Assembly: GCA_922989275.2 (NCBI GenBank)
Contig: OV277871.1
Span: forward strand, 4,960,001 to 5,024,000
DNA length: 64,000 bases
From: Gari tellinella
Taxonomy: Eukaryota > Mollusca > Bivalvia > Cardiida > Psammobiidae
Direction: 5' to 3'
Part shown: positions 10,054 through 21,621 of the stretch, in pieces
How positions within the stretch are numbered: the stretch's first letter is position 1
Layout: every line of letters begins with the position of its first letter
Program-made: the position numbers and the translations under genes
The notes under the pieces: generated by a model
What the model was told of the DNA's origin: nothing
The model's input: only the letters and a program-made list of their open reading frames with translations
The model's database searches: none

Positions 10054-12900
10054 TATTGGTAAAGTACCTCTAGAAGTGTCACAATGCCAAATATCTAAGC
10101 TCTTGCCCCGTTAGTTTCAGAGAAGAAGATTTTTGAAATTTCACTATATAACTCTATGTAACTTTGTGACCCTGGGGCGGGGTCATTTTTGAACCCAAGG
10201 ACATAATTTGAAAAACTTTGATAGAGGACCAGTAGATGATGCTTTGTGCCAAATATCTAAGCTCAGAGTACTGCGGTTTCAGACAAGAAGATTTTTAAAG
10301 TTTTTATTGAAGCGATCTATTTTTAGCTCCTGTGACCTAGATATGCAACGGACTGGAACCATTTCAACAACCTTCAAAGAGGACTATATAAGGATCATTT
10401 CTGGTAAGTTTGGTAAAAATCTGACAGGTAGTTTAGGAGAAGATGTCGTTTAAAGAAATTGTTGACGACGGACGGACGACGAGGGACACAGCACGATCAG
10501 AAAATATGGCAATGATATAAATAGTGCTAATGAAGGGTCACTTAAACAATATTCATTCAAAATATTATTGAATTCAGACAATGGTTTCAGAGAAGCAATT
10601 GTTTTTTAAAAAATTCCATTACAAGTCTATGTACAAGAGCCGTATACGGCCCTAATCGCTCACCTCGGACAGTTGATGTTAATGTAACATATCTTGGAAA
10701 GCTGAGAAATTATGACAATATGATTGTGCCAATTGCTGATTTGATGATGCTGAGTGCAGAATAGCTAAGCTTAGGGTACTGTAGTTTAAGAGAAGATTTT
10801 TTAAGCTTTTTATTAAAAAAATCTATTTTTAGCTCCTGTGACCTAAATATGCAACGGATCGGAACCATTTGAACAATATTGGTAAAGTATACCTCTAGAA
10901 GTTACACTATGCCAACTATCAAAGCTCTAGCTATATTAGTTTCAGAGAAGAAGAGGTTTGAAGATTTCACTGTATAACTCTATGTAAATTTGTGACCCCC
11001 AGGGCGGGGTCATATTTGACCCCAGGGGCATAATTTGAACAATCTTGATAGAGGAACTAAAGATGATGCTTTGTGCCAAATATCTAAGCTCAGGGTACTG
11101 TGGTTTCAGAGAAGAAGATTTTTTTTTAAATTTTAATTGAAAAAAAATTCTATTTTTAGCTCCTGTGACCTAGATATGCAACGGACCAGAACCATTTGAA
11201 CAATATCGGTAAAGTACCTCTAGAAGTTACACCATGCAAAATATCAAAGCTCTAGCTATATTAATTTCAGAGAAGAAGAGGTTTGAAGATTTCACTATAT
11301 AACTCTTTGTAAATTTATGACCCCCAGGGCGGGGTCATTTTTGACCCCAGGGACATAATTTGAACAATCTTAATAGAGGATCTGTAGATGATGCTTTGTG
11401 CAAAATTTCTAAGCTCAGGGTACTGTGGTTTCAGAGGAGAAGATTTTTTAAGTTTTAATCGAAAAAATCTATTTTTAGCTCCTGTGACCTAGATTTGAAA
11501 CGGACCGGAAACATTTGAACAATATTGGTAAAGTACCTCTAGAAGTTACACCATGCCAAATATCAAAGCTCTAGCTATATTAACCCCAGGGACATAATTT
11601 GAACAATCTTGATAGAGGACCTATAGATGATGCTTTGTGCCAAATATCTAAGCTCAGGGTACTGTGGTTTCAGAGAAGAAGATTTTTTAAGTTTTTATTG
11701 AAACAATCTATTTTTAGCTCCTGTGACCTAGATATGCAACGGACCGGAAACATTTGAACAACTGTCAAAGAGGACCATATAAGGATCATTTCTACCAAGT
11801 TAGTAAAAATTCATCCAGTGGTTTCGGAGGAGATGTCGTTAAGAAATTGTTGACGACGAACGGACGAACGAACGAACGACGGACGGACAAACGAACGACG
11901 ACGGACATAGCACAATCAGAATAGCTGATAAGCCCCGGGGCAGGGCCATTTTTGACCATTTTGACCAATTTTGGTAGAGGACCATAAGGCAAAGCTAGAT
12001 GCCAAATATAAAAGGTCTGGGGCTTACGGTTTCAAAGAAGATTTTTTAAAGGTTTTCCTATGTAAAACTGATAAGCCCTGGGGCGGGTCCATTTTTGACA
12101 CAGGGGTCATGATTTGAACAATTTTGGTAGAGGACAGTAAGGCAAAGCTAGTTGCCAAATATAAAAGGTCTGGACCTTATGGTTTCAGAGAAGAAGATTT
12201 TTAAAGGTTTTCCTATATAAGTCTATGTAAAATTGATAAGCCCTGGGGCGGGTCCATTTTTGACACAGGGGTCATGATTTGAACAATTTTGGTAGAGGAC
12301 AGTAAGGCAAAGCTAGATGCCAAATATAAAAGGTCTGGACCTTATGGTTTCAGAGAAGAAGATTTTTAAAGGTTTTCCTATATAAGTCTATGTAAAATTG
12401 ATAAGCCCTGGGGCGGGTCCATTTTTGACACAGGGGTCATGATTTGAACAATTTGGTAGAGGACCATAAGGCAAAGCTAGATGCCAAATATAAAAGGTCT
12501 GGACCTTATGGTTTGAGAGAAGAAGATTTATAAATGTTGTCCTATATAAGTCTATGTAAAATTGATAAGCCCCGGGGCGGGTCCATTTTTGACACAGGTG
12601 TCATGATTTGAACAATTTTGGTAGAGGACCATAAGGCAAAGCTAGATGCCAAATATAAAAGGTCTGGGCCTTAGGGTTTCAGAGAAGAAGATTTTTAAAG
12701 GTTTTCCTATATAAGTCTATGTAAAACTGATAAGCCCCATGGCAGAGCCATTTTTTACCCTGGGGTCATGATTTGAACAATTTTTGTAGAGGACCACAAA
12801 GTAAAGCTAGATGTCTTATATATTAGGTCTGGGCCTTACGGTTTCAGAGAAGAAGATTTTTAAAGGTTTTCCTATATAAGTCTATGTAAAACTGATGATG
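10054..12900 (+). repeat. tandem arrays, about 160-350 bp units
   Basis: The first array (to about 11900) repeats TTAGCTCCTGTGACCTAGAT, GGAACCATTTGAACAATATT, AAGTACCTCTAGAAGTTACA and TGATGCTTTGTGCCAAATAT. The second (about 11930-12900) is a 160-bp unit with ATAAGCCCTGGGGCGGGTCC, GTAGAGGACCATAAGGCAAA and GGTTTCAGAGAAGAAGATTT, present about six times. A second copy of the CAAGAGCCGTATACGGCCC start occurs at 10634, so nesting is multi-layered. Confidence 0.8.
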
Positions 12901-13049
12901 GAAGTACGGAAATTGACCACGCCCTCTGGCTGCCATGTTTTTTGACGGATCAAAATTCTTTGAACAAGTTTGAAAGTATATTAATTGAGAAACATTTTGG
13001 TGAAAACCAAATTGAAATCGGACCAGTCGTTCTTGAGAAGAAGATTTTT

Positions 13050-13493
13050 TAAAAAGACCTACAACGACTACGTAGAAATGACAGAGCAATGGCCCGCTGG
13101 ATCTGCGGAGTCAAACCTGACAACGGAGTCGACACTGACACGCTGTATGGTAAACTAGGGATACCAGAAGTCACGGCATCACTGAGAGCCAGACGTCTGA
13201 GGTGGTATGGGCATGTTGAGCGTGCCACTTCTTGCACCAACTCAATCACGAAGATGGCCATTCCTGGTGCCAGAGGTAGAGGGAGACCAAGAAAATCGAG
13301 GTCAGACTGTGTTAAGGATGACTTGCACACCTGTGGCACGGGAGCCACAGACCCACAGAACAGAGGAGCGTGGAAATCAGGGGTTAGACGCTCTAGCCGC
13401 CTACCCCAGCTACTGGGACTAATCCCGCAGCAGATGACAAATAAACTCAGGATCAAGTCAAGTCAATTAAGCATGGTTGCCATGGCAACATGA
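13050..13493 (+). pseudogene. 3' tail of a LINE (RTE/craft-like) reverse-transcriptase ORF
   Basis: An uninterrupted 148-codon frame reads DLQRLRRNDRAMARWICGVK, ASLRARRLRWYGHVERATS and GARGRGRPRKSRSDCVKDDL, ending at TGA. W-x-C-G-V, LRW-x-GHV-x-R and GRGRPRK-x-W/S-DCV are the C-terminal signature of RTE/craft-type LINE polyproteins after the polymerase domain. The polymerase itself is missing, so this is a 5'-truncated insertion. It is flanked by repeat sequence on both sides (GCCATGGCAAC follows, as at 40371). It has no start codon of its own in a convincing context. Confidence 0.75.
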
Positions 13494-13714
13494 CCGATTG
13501 CCCCACCCACTTTTTTTAACAATTTTTAAAGCTCACAACTACAGTATGTATTTGACCAAGTTTGGTTAAAATTGGGCCATTGGTTTCAGAGAAGAAGTTG
13601 TTTGAAAGAAATTGTGAACGGACGACACTGACACCAACACCGACACCGACGTACGATGGACGGCGACCGATCACAATAGCTCACCTTGAGCACTTTGTGC
13701 TCAGGTGAGCTAAA

Positions 13715-14145
13715 AATTGTGGCCTCTAGAGTGTAAACATTGTTAAATATGGCATTTTCAGCAATTCAAAGGTAGATAACTTGATTTGTTTATCCGATTT
13801 CAACCATAATCAAACTCATTTGAACTCTTATGGTTATATACAATCTTAGCGAGTTTGAGAAAGATTAGATTAAAATTGTGCCCTCTAGAGTGTAAACACT
13901 GTTAAATATGGCGTTTTCAGCAATTCAAAGGTAGATAACTCTTGACCCATTAGTCTGATTTCAACCATAATCGAACTCATTCAAACTCTTATACTTATAT
14001 ACAATCTAAGCAAGTTACAGAAAGATTGGATTTAAATTGTGGCCTCTAGAGTGTAAACACTAAAATTGTTGATGACGGACGACGAACAACAGACATTCAA
14101 GGATTGCAAAAGCTCACCCTGAGCTAGCTCAGGTGAGCTAAAAAC
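13715..14145. repeat. right part of the split 170-bp array, plus another terminal hairpin
   Basis: Resumes the array of 6390-6835 (GTGGCCTCTAGAGTGTAAAC, TTTCAGCAATTCAAAGGTAG). It ends with a GACGACGAAC run and a hairpin AGCTCACCCTGAGCTAGCTC...AGGTGAGCTA at 14104-14142, like the Helitron-like 3' ends. Confidence 0.7.
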
Positions 14146-14161
14146 ACTAGGGTTTAATCGG

Positions 14162-14415
14162 TTAACCCATTACCCCATGGCCAGTTTCTAGTTTTGAAAA
14201 CAAGTTACTACTTAAAGCAGGTTGAAAGTAAAGCAGAATGCAACTCAAGGCACATTCTGCCTGCTATACTTTCAGCCTGCTTTAAGCCATCACCTACACA
14301 AATGTAGAAAATATTTCTTATGATACATAATCATGACTGTATAAATTGGACGTATGTTCTTCAGTGGAGTAATAAAACTGGTGTAAAAAGGCGTATTTAT
14401 GTGGGAATCGGTTAA
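14162..14415 (-). mobile_element. family A hairpin MITE, complete
   Basis: TTAACCCATTACCCCATGG at the left, ...GGGAATCGGTTAA at the right, 254 bp. The hairpin near 14213-14287 has extra bases in its right arm. This reverse orientation has the GTTTCTAGTTTTGAA end on the left. Confidence 0.85.
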
Positions 14416-15018
14416 ATAAAGAACAAGCAAGCCATAATTCTCTTGAAGTTGTGTATTCTCATAGCCAATGTACATGTCTCTGGGTGGAGGACACAGATTG
14501 TATTCCTTTTGTTGTTGTTGTTTTCTTTCACTGTTACAATGCAGTAATAGCTGTAATATATACAGTCTCTTCACAAGAAACATTGACAAAAAAGGTGATT
14601 TTAAAACAGCTGTAATAACCAACTCGAGAATTGTGAAAATACTATAAACAGTTACATGTACATGTATTGTGTAATAGGGTCTGTACCACTCTACAATAAG
14701 TCTTGCTTGTAAATGTTTACACTGTTCCTCTCTATAATAAGTCTTGCTGTAAATGTTTAAACTCAGGGACGCACATACAAATATACGTCCCTGTTACACT
14801 GTACCTCTCAACAATAAGTCTTGCTGTGAATGTGACCACTCCAAAGAACAGTTCTATAAATAGAATTTTCAAAAGTTCTTTTCAAAACAGGGTCAGAGTG
14901 TCAAACAGTTTAGATCCTGATGAGACACCATGTTACGCGGAGTCTCATCAAGATCCAAACTGTTACTGTGGCACATGTATCCACCGCTAGCATGCAAAGA
15001 GTTAAAGCAAATAAATAT

Positions 15019-15195
15019 ACAGTATGGCCCCTATATTAAGACCACACAAAAAAGTTAGGTGTTCCATGTTTAAAGCAGAAAGCTGCTTAAAGCAAGATGA
15101 AAATAAAGCAGAAATTTACTTTCATCTTGCTTTGAGCTGCTCCATGTCTTCAGAAAATACTATTTGTAGTGGCTGTAATAGAGTGGTTTTACTTT
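15019..15195. mobile_element. family G-like MITE, diverged
   Basis: CAGTATGGCCCCTATATTAA at the left, GGCTGTAATAGAGTGGTTTTAC at the right, and a core TTAAAGCAAGATGAAAATAA hairpin. A second partial hairpin (CAGAAAGCTCC/GAGCTTTCTG) follows to 15256. Confidence 0.5.
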
Positions 15196-15296
15196 ACAGC
15201 AGAAAGCTCCTGTATGAGCTTTCTGCATTACTTCCATCCTGCTTACAGCAGTATACTGATATAAATGCCAAAACAAGACTTCTACAGTGTAGCCCA

Positions 15297-15547
15297 TTAA
15301 CTCTTTGAACCCTAGTCCCGCATATAGACATTCTTTTCAAGCAGTGTACATGTGAATAGTACACCTGTCCTATGCAAACAGTGAAGACCCAGATCAGAGG
15401 GCTCCGAAAGGAGCCCTCTGATCTGGGTCTTCACTGTTTGTAATAATGCCAAACATTGACAAAAACAACTCTTGAAAGTCAGAAATGGGCTAGACTAAAA
15501 TGGAAACTGGAATTGTCCATTTAAAGTTTTAGGGAGGAAAGAGTTAA
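15297..15547 (-). mobile_element. family D hairpin MITE, complete
   Basis: 251 bp bounded by TTAACTCTTTGAACCCTAGT and TTTTAGGGAGGAAAGAGTTAA. The central palindrome (about 15385-15440) is AACAGTGAAGACCCAGATCA-GAGGGCTCC / GGAGCCCTC... with perfect arms of about 30 bp. Confidence 0.85.
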
Positions 15548-15955
15548 AGAGTAGGATTTACCGTACTGACTGTCTGAAACATAGAAATGAACAACACATG
15601 TGCTCATTTACATACATTTACCATATTAGGTAAAAGCGGTGTGGTCTAGTATGCAAATAGGCCTTGGTCTATAATTATGTAACTTAGCATGACAAAACAA
15701 AACATAATTATATTTGACAATGTAAATATTTATGCCATTTGTGGAGTCAAAATATCACATTGACAAAGCAGCGCACATGTATGTAAATAAAATAGAACTA
15801 ACTGTTTTTACTGCAACAAAAAAATGCAAAAATTAATCTGAACCAAGGTGGGTAGAATGCTTGAATTACAAGAAAAACTTTTGAAGGCAGCAAAAAAAAA
15901 ACAATTTTGATCATGCCTAGTCACCTACTTGCCAGATTAGGATCTGAACTTATTG

Positions 15956-16212
15956 TAACCCTTTACCCCATAGCCTGTATCCAGTTTTGAAGACAGATGG
16001 CCACTTCAAGCAGGTTCTGCTCTACTTTCAGCCTGCTTTAAGCTACCATCTGCTAGGATATTAGATTGGAAATCTATCCTAGCAGATAGAAGCTTAAAGC
16101 AGGTTAAAAACAAAGCAGAATGCGCCTGTAGTGGCATTCTGCTTTACTTTCAATTTGGTTCAAGTAGTCACCTGTCTTTAAAAGTAGAAACAGACTATGG
16201 GGTAAAGGAATA
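15956..16212. mobile_element. head-to-head fusion of two family A copies
   Basis: Both outer ends are the same family A end (CCTTTACCCCATAGCCTGT and its inverse). Both halves carry a hairpin segment, and the centre is a palindrome GATTGGAAATC / TATCCTAGCAGAT. The normal AAATACGCC end is absent. Confidence 0.65.
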
Positions 16213-16667
16213 ACATAAGTTTAAAAAATAAATATTTGTAATTTGTAATCTTCCAAAAACAAAATGATCAGAGGGAAGTATTCTTGAACTCCTAAACATG
16301 TGCATTCAATATAAATATACATTGTACATGTATATATTATAACTGTCGGAGAAAAATTCCTCTTTTTCTTCAAATTTTGACTCGTCTAAAAATAATTTTA
16401 ACCTTATACTCTATTTGAGTTATGGAGATAGTTTTGGCAATAAATAAGACATGTTTTACTAGTACTGAAAATAGTATTTAAAATATTTATTACAGATTCA
16501 TTTCTGATATTGAACCACCCATTTTGACATTCATTTGTAAATTAAACATTAAGAAATACTACATATATTGGCATACTTAAACAATCACAAAAAAATTCTA
16601 TTTTGACCGATGGTTTGGTAAAGAGTGGTACCTCTCTTAAGTAACTTTAAAATATCTCAATGTGGGA

Positions 16668-16790
16668 CTTGAAGACAGGTGGCAGCCAAATGCAGGGTAA
16701 AAATAATGCAGAAAGCTCCTATTCTATAAAGTAGCTTTCTGCATTACTTTTGTCCAGCATTAAAAAGCTATCTAGCCTTTAATTATTTCA
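16668..16790. repeat. hairpin element, G/A-type core
   Basis: GACAGGTGGCAGCCAAATGC opens a hairpin with arms AATGCAGAAAGCTCCTA and GTAGCTTTCTGCATT. No clear terminal repeats are left. Confidence 0.5.
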
Positions 16791-17007
16791 CTGCTAACGG
16801 TGCCAAAAGGCAACTTTGCACACAGTTTGGATCCTGACCAGACGCCCCATCAAAAATACGGTGTCTGATCAGGATCCAAACTGTTTGATACTCATATTGA
16901 CATTTCTTCAGTCAAAACAGCCCAAAATCTGACTTTGTAAATGCAGACAATATTTTGGCGACAATAGGGTTACAGCAGATGATAAAGCTTGGCTGTAAAA
17001 GAGTTAA
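16785..17007. mobile_element. family E-like hairpin MITE
   Basis: CACAGTTTGGATCCTGACCA...TGATCAGGATCCAAACTGTTTG hairpin at 16820-16890, ending AAAAGAGTTAA at 17007. The left end is decayed. Confidence 0.6.
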
Positions 17008-17255
17008 CCCATTACCCCATAGCCTGTTTCTAGTTTTGAAGATAGATGACCACTTAAAGCAGGTTGAAAGTAAAGCAGAATGCACCTTAAGGTGCATTCT
17101 GCTTTACTTTCAGCCTGCTTTAAGCTATCATCTGCTAAGATTTACAAAATATTTCTTATTGTTTGTTTTAATGGCTGTAAAATTTGGAACTTTTTTCATC
17201 AGTGGATGAATAAATTCAATGTGTTAAAAGGCGCTTCTATGGGGGAAAGGGTTAA
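17004..17255 (-). mobile_element. family A hairpin MITE, complete
   Basis: 252 bp, TTAACCCATTACCCCATAGC to GGGGGAAAGGGTTAA. The hairpin of 17055-17123 has arms meeting at GCACC-TTAA-GGTGC. It shares its left TTAA with the preceding family E copy. Confidence 0.9.
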
Positions 17256-17433
17256 ATTAAAGATCCACATTGTTCCTTATAGGTTAGTCACTTGTGACAG
17301 GTTTACAGATAACTGTGCTATTGAACATTATGTTTATTTTGTCAAATTGTGAAATAAATGTTTACAACAGGATTTTGCTGCATACATACTGGACACTCAA
17401 TCTTCACTGCTTTTTACTCATGTTTCCAAGCCT

Positions 17434-17679
17434 TTAACCCTTTTCTCCCTGATATTTCAATTGATGAATTCCAGTTCCCAATTCAGTCTAGTCCATTTTT
17501 TACTACTTAGGTTGTTGTTGTTGTTTTTTGGTCATTGCAATATGACATAGTCAGAGAACACCCAATCAGAAGCCATCTGATCTGGTTCTTCACTGTTTGC
17601 ATTTAGGACAAGCATACTTTTCACAGGTACAGAGTTCGCAAAGGACGCTTGTATGCTTGACTAGGGTTCAAAGGGTTAA
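17434..17679 (+). mobile_element. family D MITE with hairpin arm lost
   Basis: TTAACCCTTTTCTCCCTGAT at the left and GACTAGGGTTCAAAGGGTTAA at the right. Only the ATCAGAAGCCATCTGATCTG part of the hairpin remains. Confidence 0.75.
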
Positions 17680-17908
17680 GTTTGGCTGTTATAATTTTAC
17701 ATCTTTTGGCAATTTGTTTTACTTAAAATAACATTACAATATTTATTTTCACAATTCCCGATTTGGTGACGACCCTCTGATGACTAGTTATTTATAGTAC
17801 AGTCAAACATGGTTCAGTTTCCATTTAAAAAATGTGCCACGGTTACCCTGTCCAACAGCTGACAGTTTAGCTCCTCCTGGATCAACCTTCACAGCTTTTC
17901 CCCCAACA

Positions 17909-18148
17909 TTAACCAATTACCCCATAGATACTCCTTTTGACAACTCTGAATTATTCCTCCAATAAAAAAAAAATCCACTTTTTCCAGTCATGATCATGTA
18001 CCGAAAGGAATATTTTCTATATCGTAGCAGATTGTAGCTTAAAGCAGGCTGATAGTAAAGCAGAACGCACCTTAAGGTGCATTCTGCTTTACTTTCAACC
18101 TGCTTTAAGTGGTCATCTATCTTCAATACTTAAGGGGTAATGGGTTAA
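17909..18148 (+). mobile_element. family A hairpin MITE, complete
   Basis: TTAACCAATTACCCCATAGA to GGGGTAATGGGTTAA, 240 bp. The hairpin near 18035-18110 is CAGGCTGATAG...CTTTCAACCTG. Confidence 0.85.
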
Positions 18149-18573
18149 ACAGCCACCTGCCTTAACAGAGCTCCATGCACCTTCATCAAACGGTTGCTCA
18201 ACGCTGGTTCAACTATAGCAAGCACATACAACTTAAACAGACCTTCCTCGCAAAAATTGATAAAATACACTTTAATACATTTCATAGTTCATATATATAT
18301 ATTCATATGTATATTTATATTTATATATATAATATATATTTTTTTCACAGTATTGTTTATAATAAACATTTATACACATACAGAGTCTAAAGATTAAAGT
18401 CATACCTTATCACATCACCAAAGCTTTAAGGAGGTGGAGACAGAAACAGAACCACTAAATGTATGTACATAACAATGGCTTTAAAGAGTCCAAGGTAAAT
18501 ACGTTACACACACTAATGCCAAAAAATAGACCACCAGATCAGATGAGTAATCAAATACATGTACCAACTTCCT

Positions 18574-18727
18574 TATGTCTTTGCCAAACCCTATGTTGTC
18601 ACTACTCATTAGAATCGTCTCTTCGAGACGATTCTAATGAGTAGTGACAACATAGAGTTTGGTGGGAAACATAAAATGAGAATATGTTGGAAATGTAGAG
18701 TTTACTCGCTCTTATCTGGAGACCTAT
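18574..18727. mobile_element. family F hairpin MITE, left end lost
   Basis: A perfect palindrome TCACTACTCATTAGAATCGT-CTCTTCGAG-ACGATTC... (about 18597-18650), then AAATGAG and a right end CTCTTATCTGGAGACCT. Confidence 0.7.
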
Positions 18728-19261
18728 ACACGTAGAAACAAACCCCATAACCCACCAGTCATAAGTATACCCCCTTCTGTACATTCATGTTTTCTATAAC
18801 GCTCACTCTCTCTCACGTTTTTTAAGAATAAAAGGACAATAAATGTAAACAATTTGATTGAAATTTGTGGATATTTTACTAAGCTAATATAACAAAGTTT
18901 TTAAAATGGTAAATCTAGTAATATCAATGTTAAGCTGCCTCTCAAAAGACGATTAATTGGTATGCTTACAGAAAGGTGACAGCTTAATGCAGGGCAAAAG
19001 TAATGCAGAAAGCTCTCGGTATGAATTTTCAGCATTATTCTCTCCTTAAATGAAGCAATAACCTGTCTTTAAGATATCTCCAAGCTTCTCCATTAAGTGG
19101 TCACTGAACACCAATACTACTGTACAAAGACAAAATCTGTATGGCAAGAATTCTCCAATAACATTTTTACATCTGGCCTTGGCATATTTATACTGTAAAA
19201 CTCTGCTATGACCACCGCTCAACAGACACCGTCAATACGATTTAACAAAATAGATGGTAGC

Positions 19262-19665
19262 TTAACCCATCACCCAATAGATACGGTATGGCTTTTTACA
19301 CTTTAATTTATTCCTTCACTAAAGGAAATAGTTCTATTTTATTAGTCATATGAAAGCAACTTAACCCTTTACCTGATAACCTATTTCTAGTACCTAAGAT
19401 ATGTGACTACTTAAAGCAGGTTGAAAGTAAAGCAGAATGCGCCTTAGGGCGCATTCTGCTTTACTTTCAGCCTGCTTTAAGCTATCATGTGCTATAATGT
19501 AGAAAATATTCCCTATCATACATATTCATTACTGATTAAATCGGAACTATTTTCTTCAGCGGATGAATAAATCATATCCGCTAAAAGTCGCTTCTATGGG
19601 GGAAAGGGTTAAGTAATATTTCCTATATCATAAGTAAAGATGGTTGCTTAAAGCAGGCTGATAGT
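19262..19665. mobile_element. family A copy interrupted by a second family A copy, then joined to family D
   Basis: The outer left flank TTAACCCATCACCCAATAGA...AGTCATATGAAAGCAAC and right flank GTAATATTTCCTATATC...GCTTAAAGCAGGCTGATAGT surround the inner copy. The outer hairpin then stops abruptly at family D sequence (AGACCCTGTTCAGAGGGCTC). Confidence 0.65.
19361..19612 (-). mobile_element. family A hairpin MITE, nested
   Basis: 252 bp, TTAACCCTTTACCTGATAAC to GGGGGAAAGGGTTAA. Hairpin GCGCC-TTAGG-GCGC near 19435-19450. TTAA is duplicated on both sides within the outer copy. Confidence 0.85.
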
Positions 19666-20066
19666 ATAGACCCTGTTCAGAGGGCTCCTACATGAGCCCT
19701 TTGATCTGAGTCTCCCCTGTTTGCATAGGACAAAATTTCAGTGTTTGTAAATGAAGTGTATACACGTTACTAGGGGTTAAAGAGTTAGCCAAGGGTGACA
19801 GTACAACAGAAAGCTCCGCAAGGAACATTTTACTCTACTTTCAACCTGTTTTATGCTACAATATATATATTATTATGAACACGACAAATTGGGTCTTCTC
19901 TCGAGCGGTTGTTTTAGCAGGGTTCTACTGTTCTCTACTCCTTCAGTACACAAAATAAGTCATTAACAATAGCAATAAAAGTGCTAAATTATTCCACCAC
20001 AATTTAAAAGTCATCCAGGTGGATACCATTTGATACACAGTCCTACATGCATTGAGCTCTTTAACA

Positions 20067-20076
20067 ATGACAAGTT

Positions 20077-20109
<33 letters not shown>

Positions 20110-20110
20110 G
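20067..20110. repeat. (GT)n microsatellite
   Basis: About 20 GT dinucleotides after GTTGTGTGAGTGTG. A second AT-type run lies at 18290-18345. Confidence 0.9.
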
Positions 20111-20155
20111 TCTCTAACCTCAGGGCTGCCATTTCTCCGGATTTTTTTTCTAGTA

Positions 20156-20281
20156 CATGGTAGCTTAAAGCAGGCTGAAAGTAAAGCAGAATGCGCCTGA
20201 AGGCGTATTCTGCTTTACTTTCAGCCTGCTTTAAGTAGTCATGTATCAACAAAACTAGAAACAGGCGATGGGGTGAAGGTA
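20156..20281 (+). mobile_element. family A hairpin MITE, left part lost
   Basis: TAGCTTAAAGCAGGCTGAAA...CTTTCAGCCTGCTTTAAGTA hairpin, then AACTAGAAACAGGCGATGGG. This is the one copy whose stem lacks the usual C/T mismatch. Confidence 0.7.
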
Positions 20282-20537
20282 CGATTCGTAAAATCGCAAT
20301 TGAAAAATGCAAATTTGGAAATCTTAGGTTTTTTATGTCAACTTATGGCAGCCCTGTAACCTATTCGCTGAATGCTTAAGTAACTCATGCACGCCTGAAA
20401 CTTTAAATGGACTATTCCAGTTACCAATAAAGTCGACTTTTAACAAAATATTTCTAAATGACAAACGGTGTAGACCCTAATCAGAGGGCTCCTTAAGGAT
20501 GGGGCAGGTTGACTCATTCCCCCCTGAATCTTTTAAC

Positions 20538-21084
20538 TCATTCCTCACTGAAACTTTTAATGATCAATTTCAATTTCCAATTAAGTCCAGTCCATTTTTT
20601 ATTATTTAGGGTTGATTAAACAGTATACTGCAAAACTACAAACAGTGTTGACCCTGATCAGAAGGCTATTTAAGGAGCCTTCTGATCAGGGTATACACTG
20701 TTTGCAAAGGACAAGTATACTCTTCACATGTACACTGTTTGTTTATGACGAGTATAATCATTTCTAGGGATGAATTTGTTAATGGATAGTTCTAATTAAG
20801 TCTAGCCCATTCTTGTTGACTTAATTCAAGATATTCACACCTGAAACTTCAAATAGACCATTCCAGTTGCCACTTAAGTCTAGTTCATTTTTCACTATCT
20901 AGGGTTGTTTTTATACTAATGCAAAATGCCAAACAGTGCAGACCCTGATCAGAGGGCTCCTACAAGAGGGCTCGTGAAGGAGGCCTCTGTTCTTGGCATA
21001 CTGTTTGCATGGGACATGTATACTCTTAACAGGTACACTGTTTGTAAAGGTTTTGTATATGCTTCACTTGGGTTCAATTGGTTA
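20538..21084. mobile_element. two family D MITEs in tandem
   Basis: The first (20538-20781) holds a palindrome AAACAGTGTTGACCCTGATC-AGAAGGCTATTTAAGGAGCC... The second (about 20840-21084) holds a degraded palindrome and ends GGGTTCAATTGGTTAA. Confidence 0.65.
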
Positions 21085-21375
21085 ACTACCTTAGATAACA
21101 AACATATTAACAATTCCACTTTTAATGTTCACCCTCAGCGTAACATTCATATGGATTCAATTTTTGTTTGTACATTAAAACCCCCAAAATTTACACAAAT
21201 ATCATATTATCAAAGTCTTTAAATCATCCCTTCAACAGTATGTAGACTCTATATACGGCATTATATGTCTCTTCCCAACTGCAAAGTGGTTGTGACTTTT
21301 ATCAGAAAATATCAACTTCAGAAAACATCCAATACAACATCATTCTCTTGGCCTGAACACTTGTTTACACCCCCA

Positions 21376-21621
21376 TTAACCCTTCCCCACCACAGACGCG
21401 CCTTTTAGCAGATTCACTTCATTCCTCCAATGAAGAAAATAGTTCCAATTTAAACAGTCATGAAGATGTACCATAAGAATTCTTTTCTAAATCCTAGCAG
21501 AAGATAGCTTAAAGCAGGTTAAAAGTAAAGCAGAATGCGCCTTAAGGCGCATTCTGTTTTACTTTCAACTTGTTTTAAGTGGTCACCTGTCTTCAAAACT
21601 AGAAACAGGCTATAGGGTTAA
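21376..21621 (+). mobile_element. family A hairpin MITE, complete
   Basis: TTAACCCTTCCCCACCACAG to CAGGCTATAGGGTTAA. The hairpin arms meet at GCGCC-TTAA-GGCGC. Its right TTAA is also the left TTAA of the next copy. Confidence 0.85.

Larger units (their letters stand above)
6836..13714 (+). mobile_element. composite Helitron-like insertion, 6.9 kb, full of internal arrays
   Basis: It begins CAAGAGCCGTATACGGCCC and continues to ATCGCTCACCTGG. It ends with a strong terminal hairpin AGCTCACCTTGAGCA-CTTTG-TGCTCAGGTGAGCT followed by AAAA. The flanks on both sides belong to one tandem array. A 3'-terminal hairpin ending in CTAA, no terminal inverted repeats and an arm sequence repeated near the 5' end all fit a non-autonomous Helitron-like element. 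No Rep/helicase gene is present. Boundaries and class are inferred. Confidence 0.5.

Noticed and set aside
13049..13456. Minus-strand 135-codon frame opposite the LINE tail
   Set aside because: The plus-strand frame carries the recognisable RTE-type motifs; the minus frame is its shadow.
15385..15440. Strong GC-rich stem-loops as rho-independent terminators
   Set aside because: They are MITE cores repeated many times in a eukaryotic genome, not transcription terminators.
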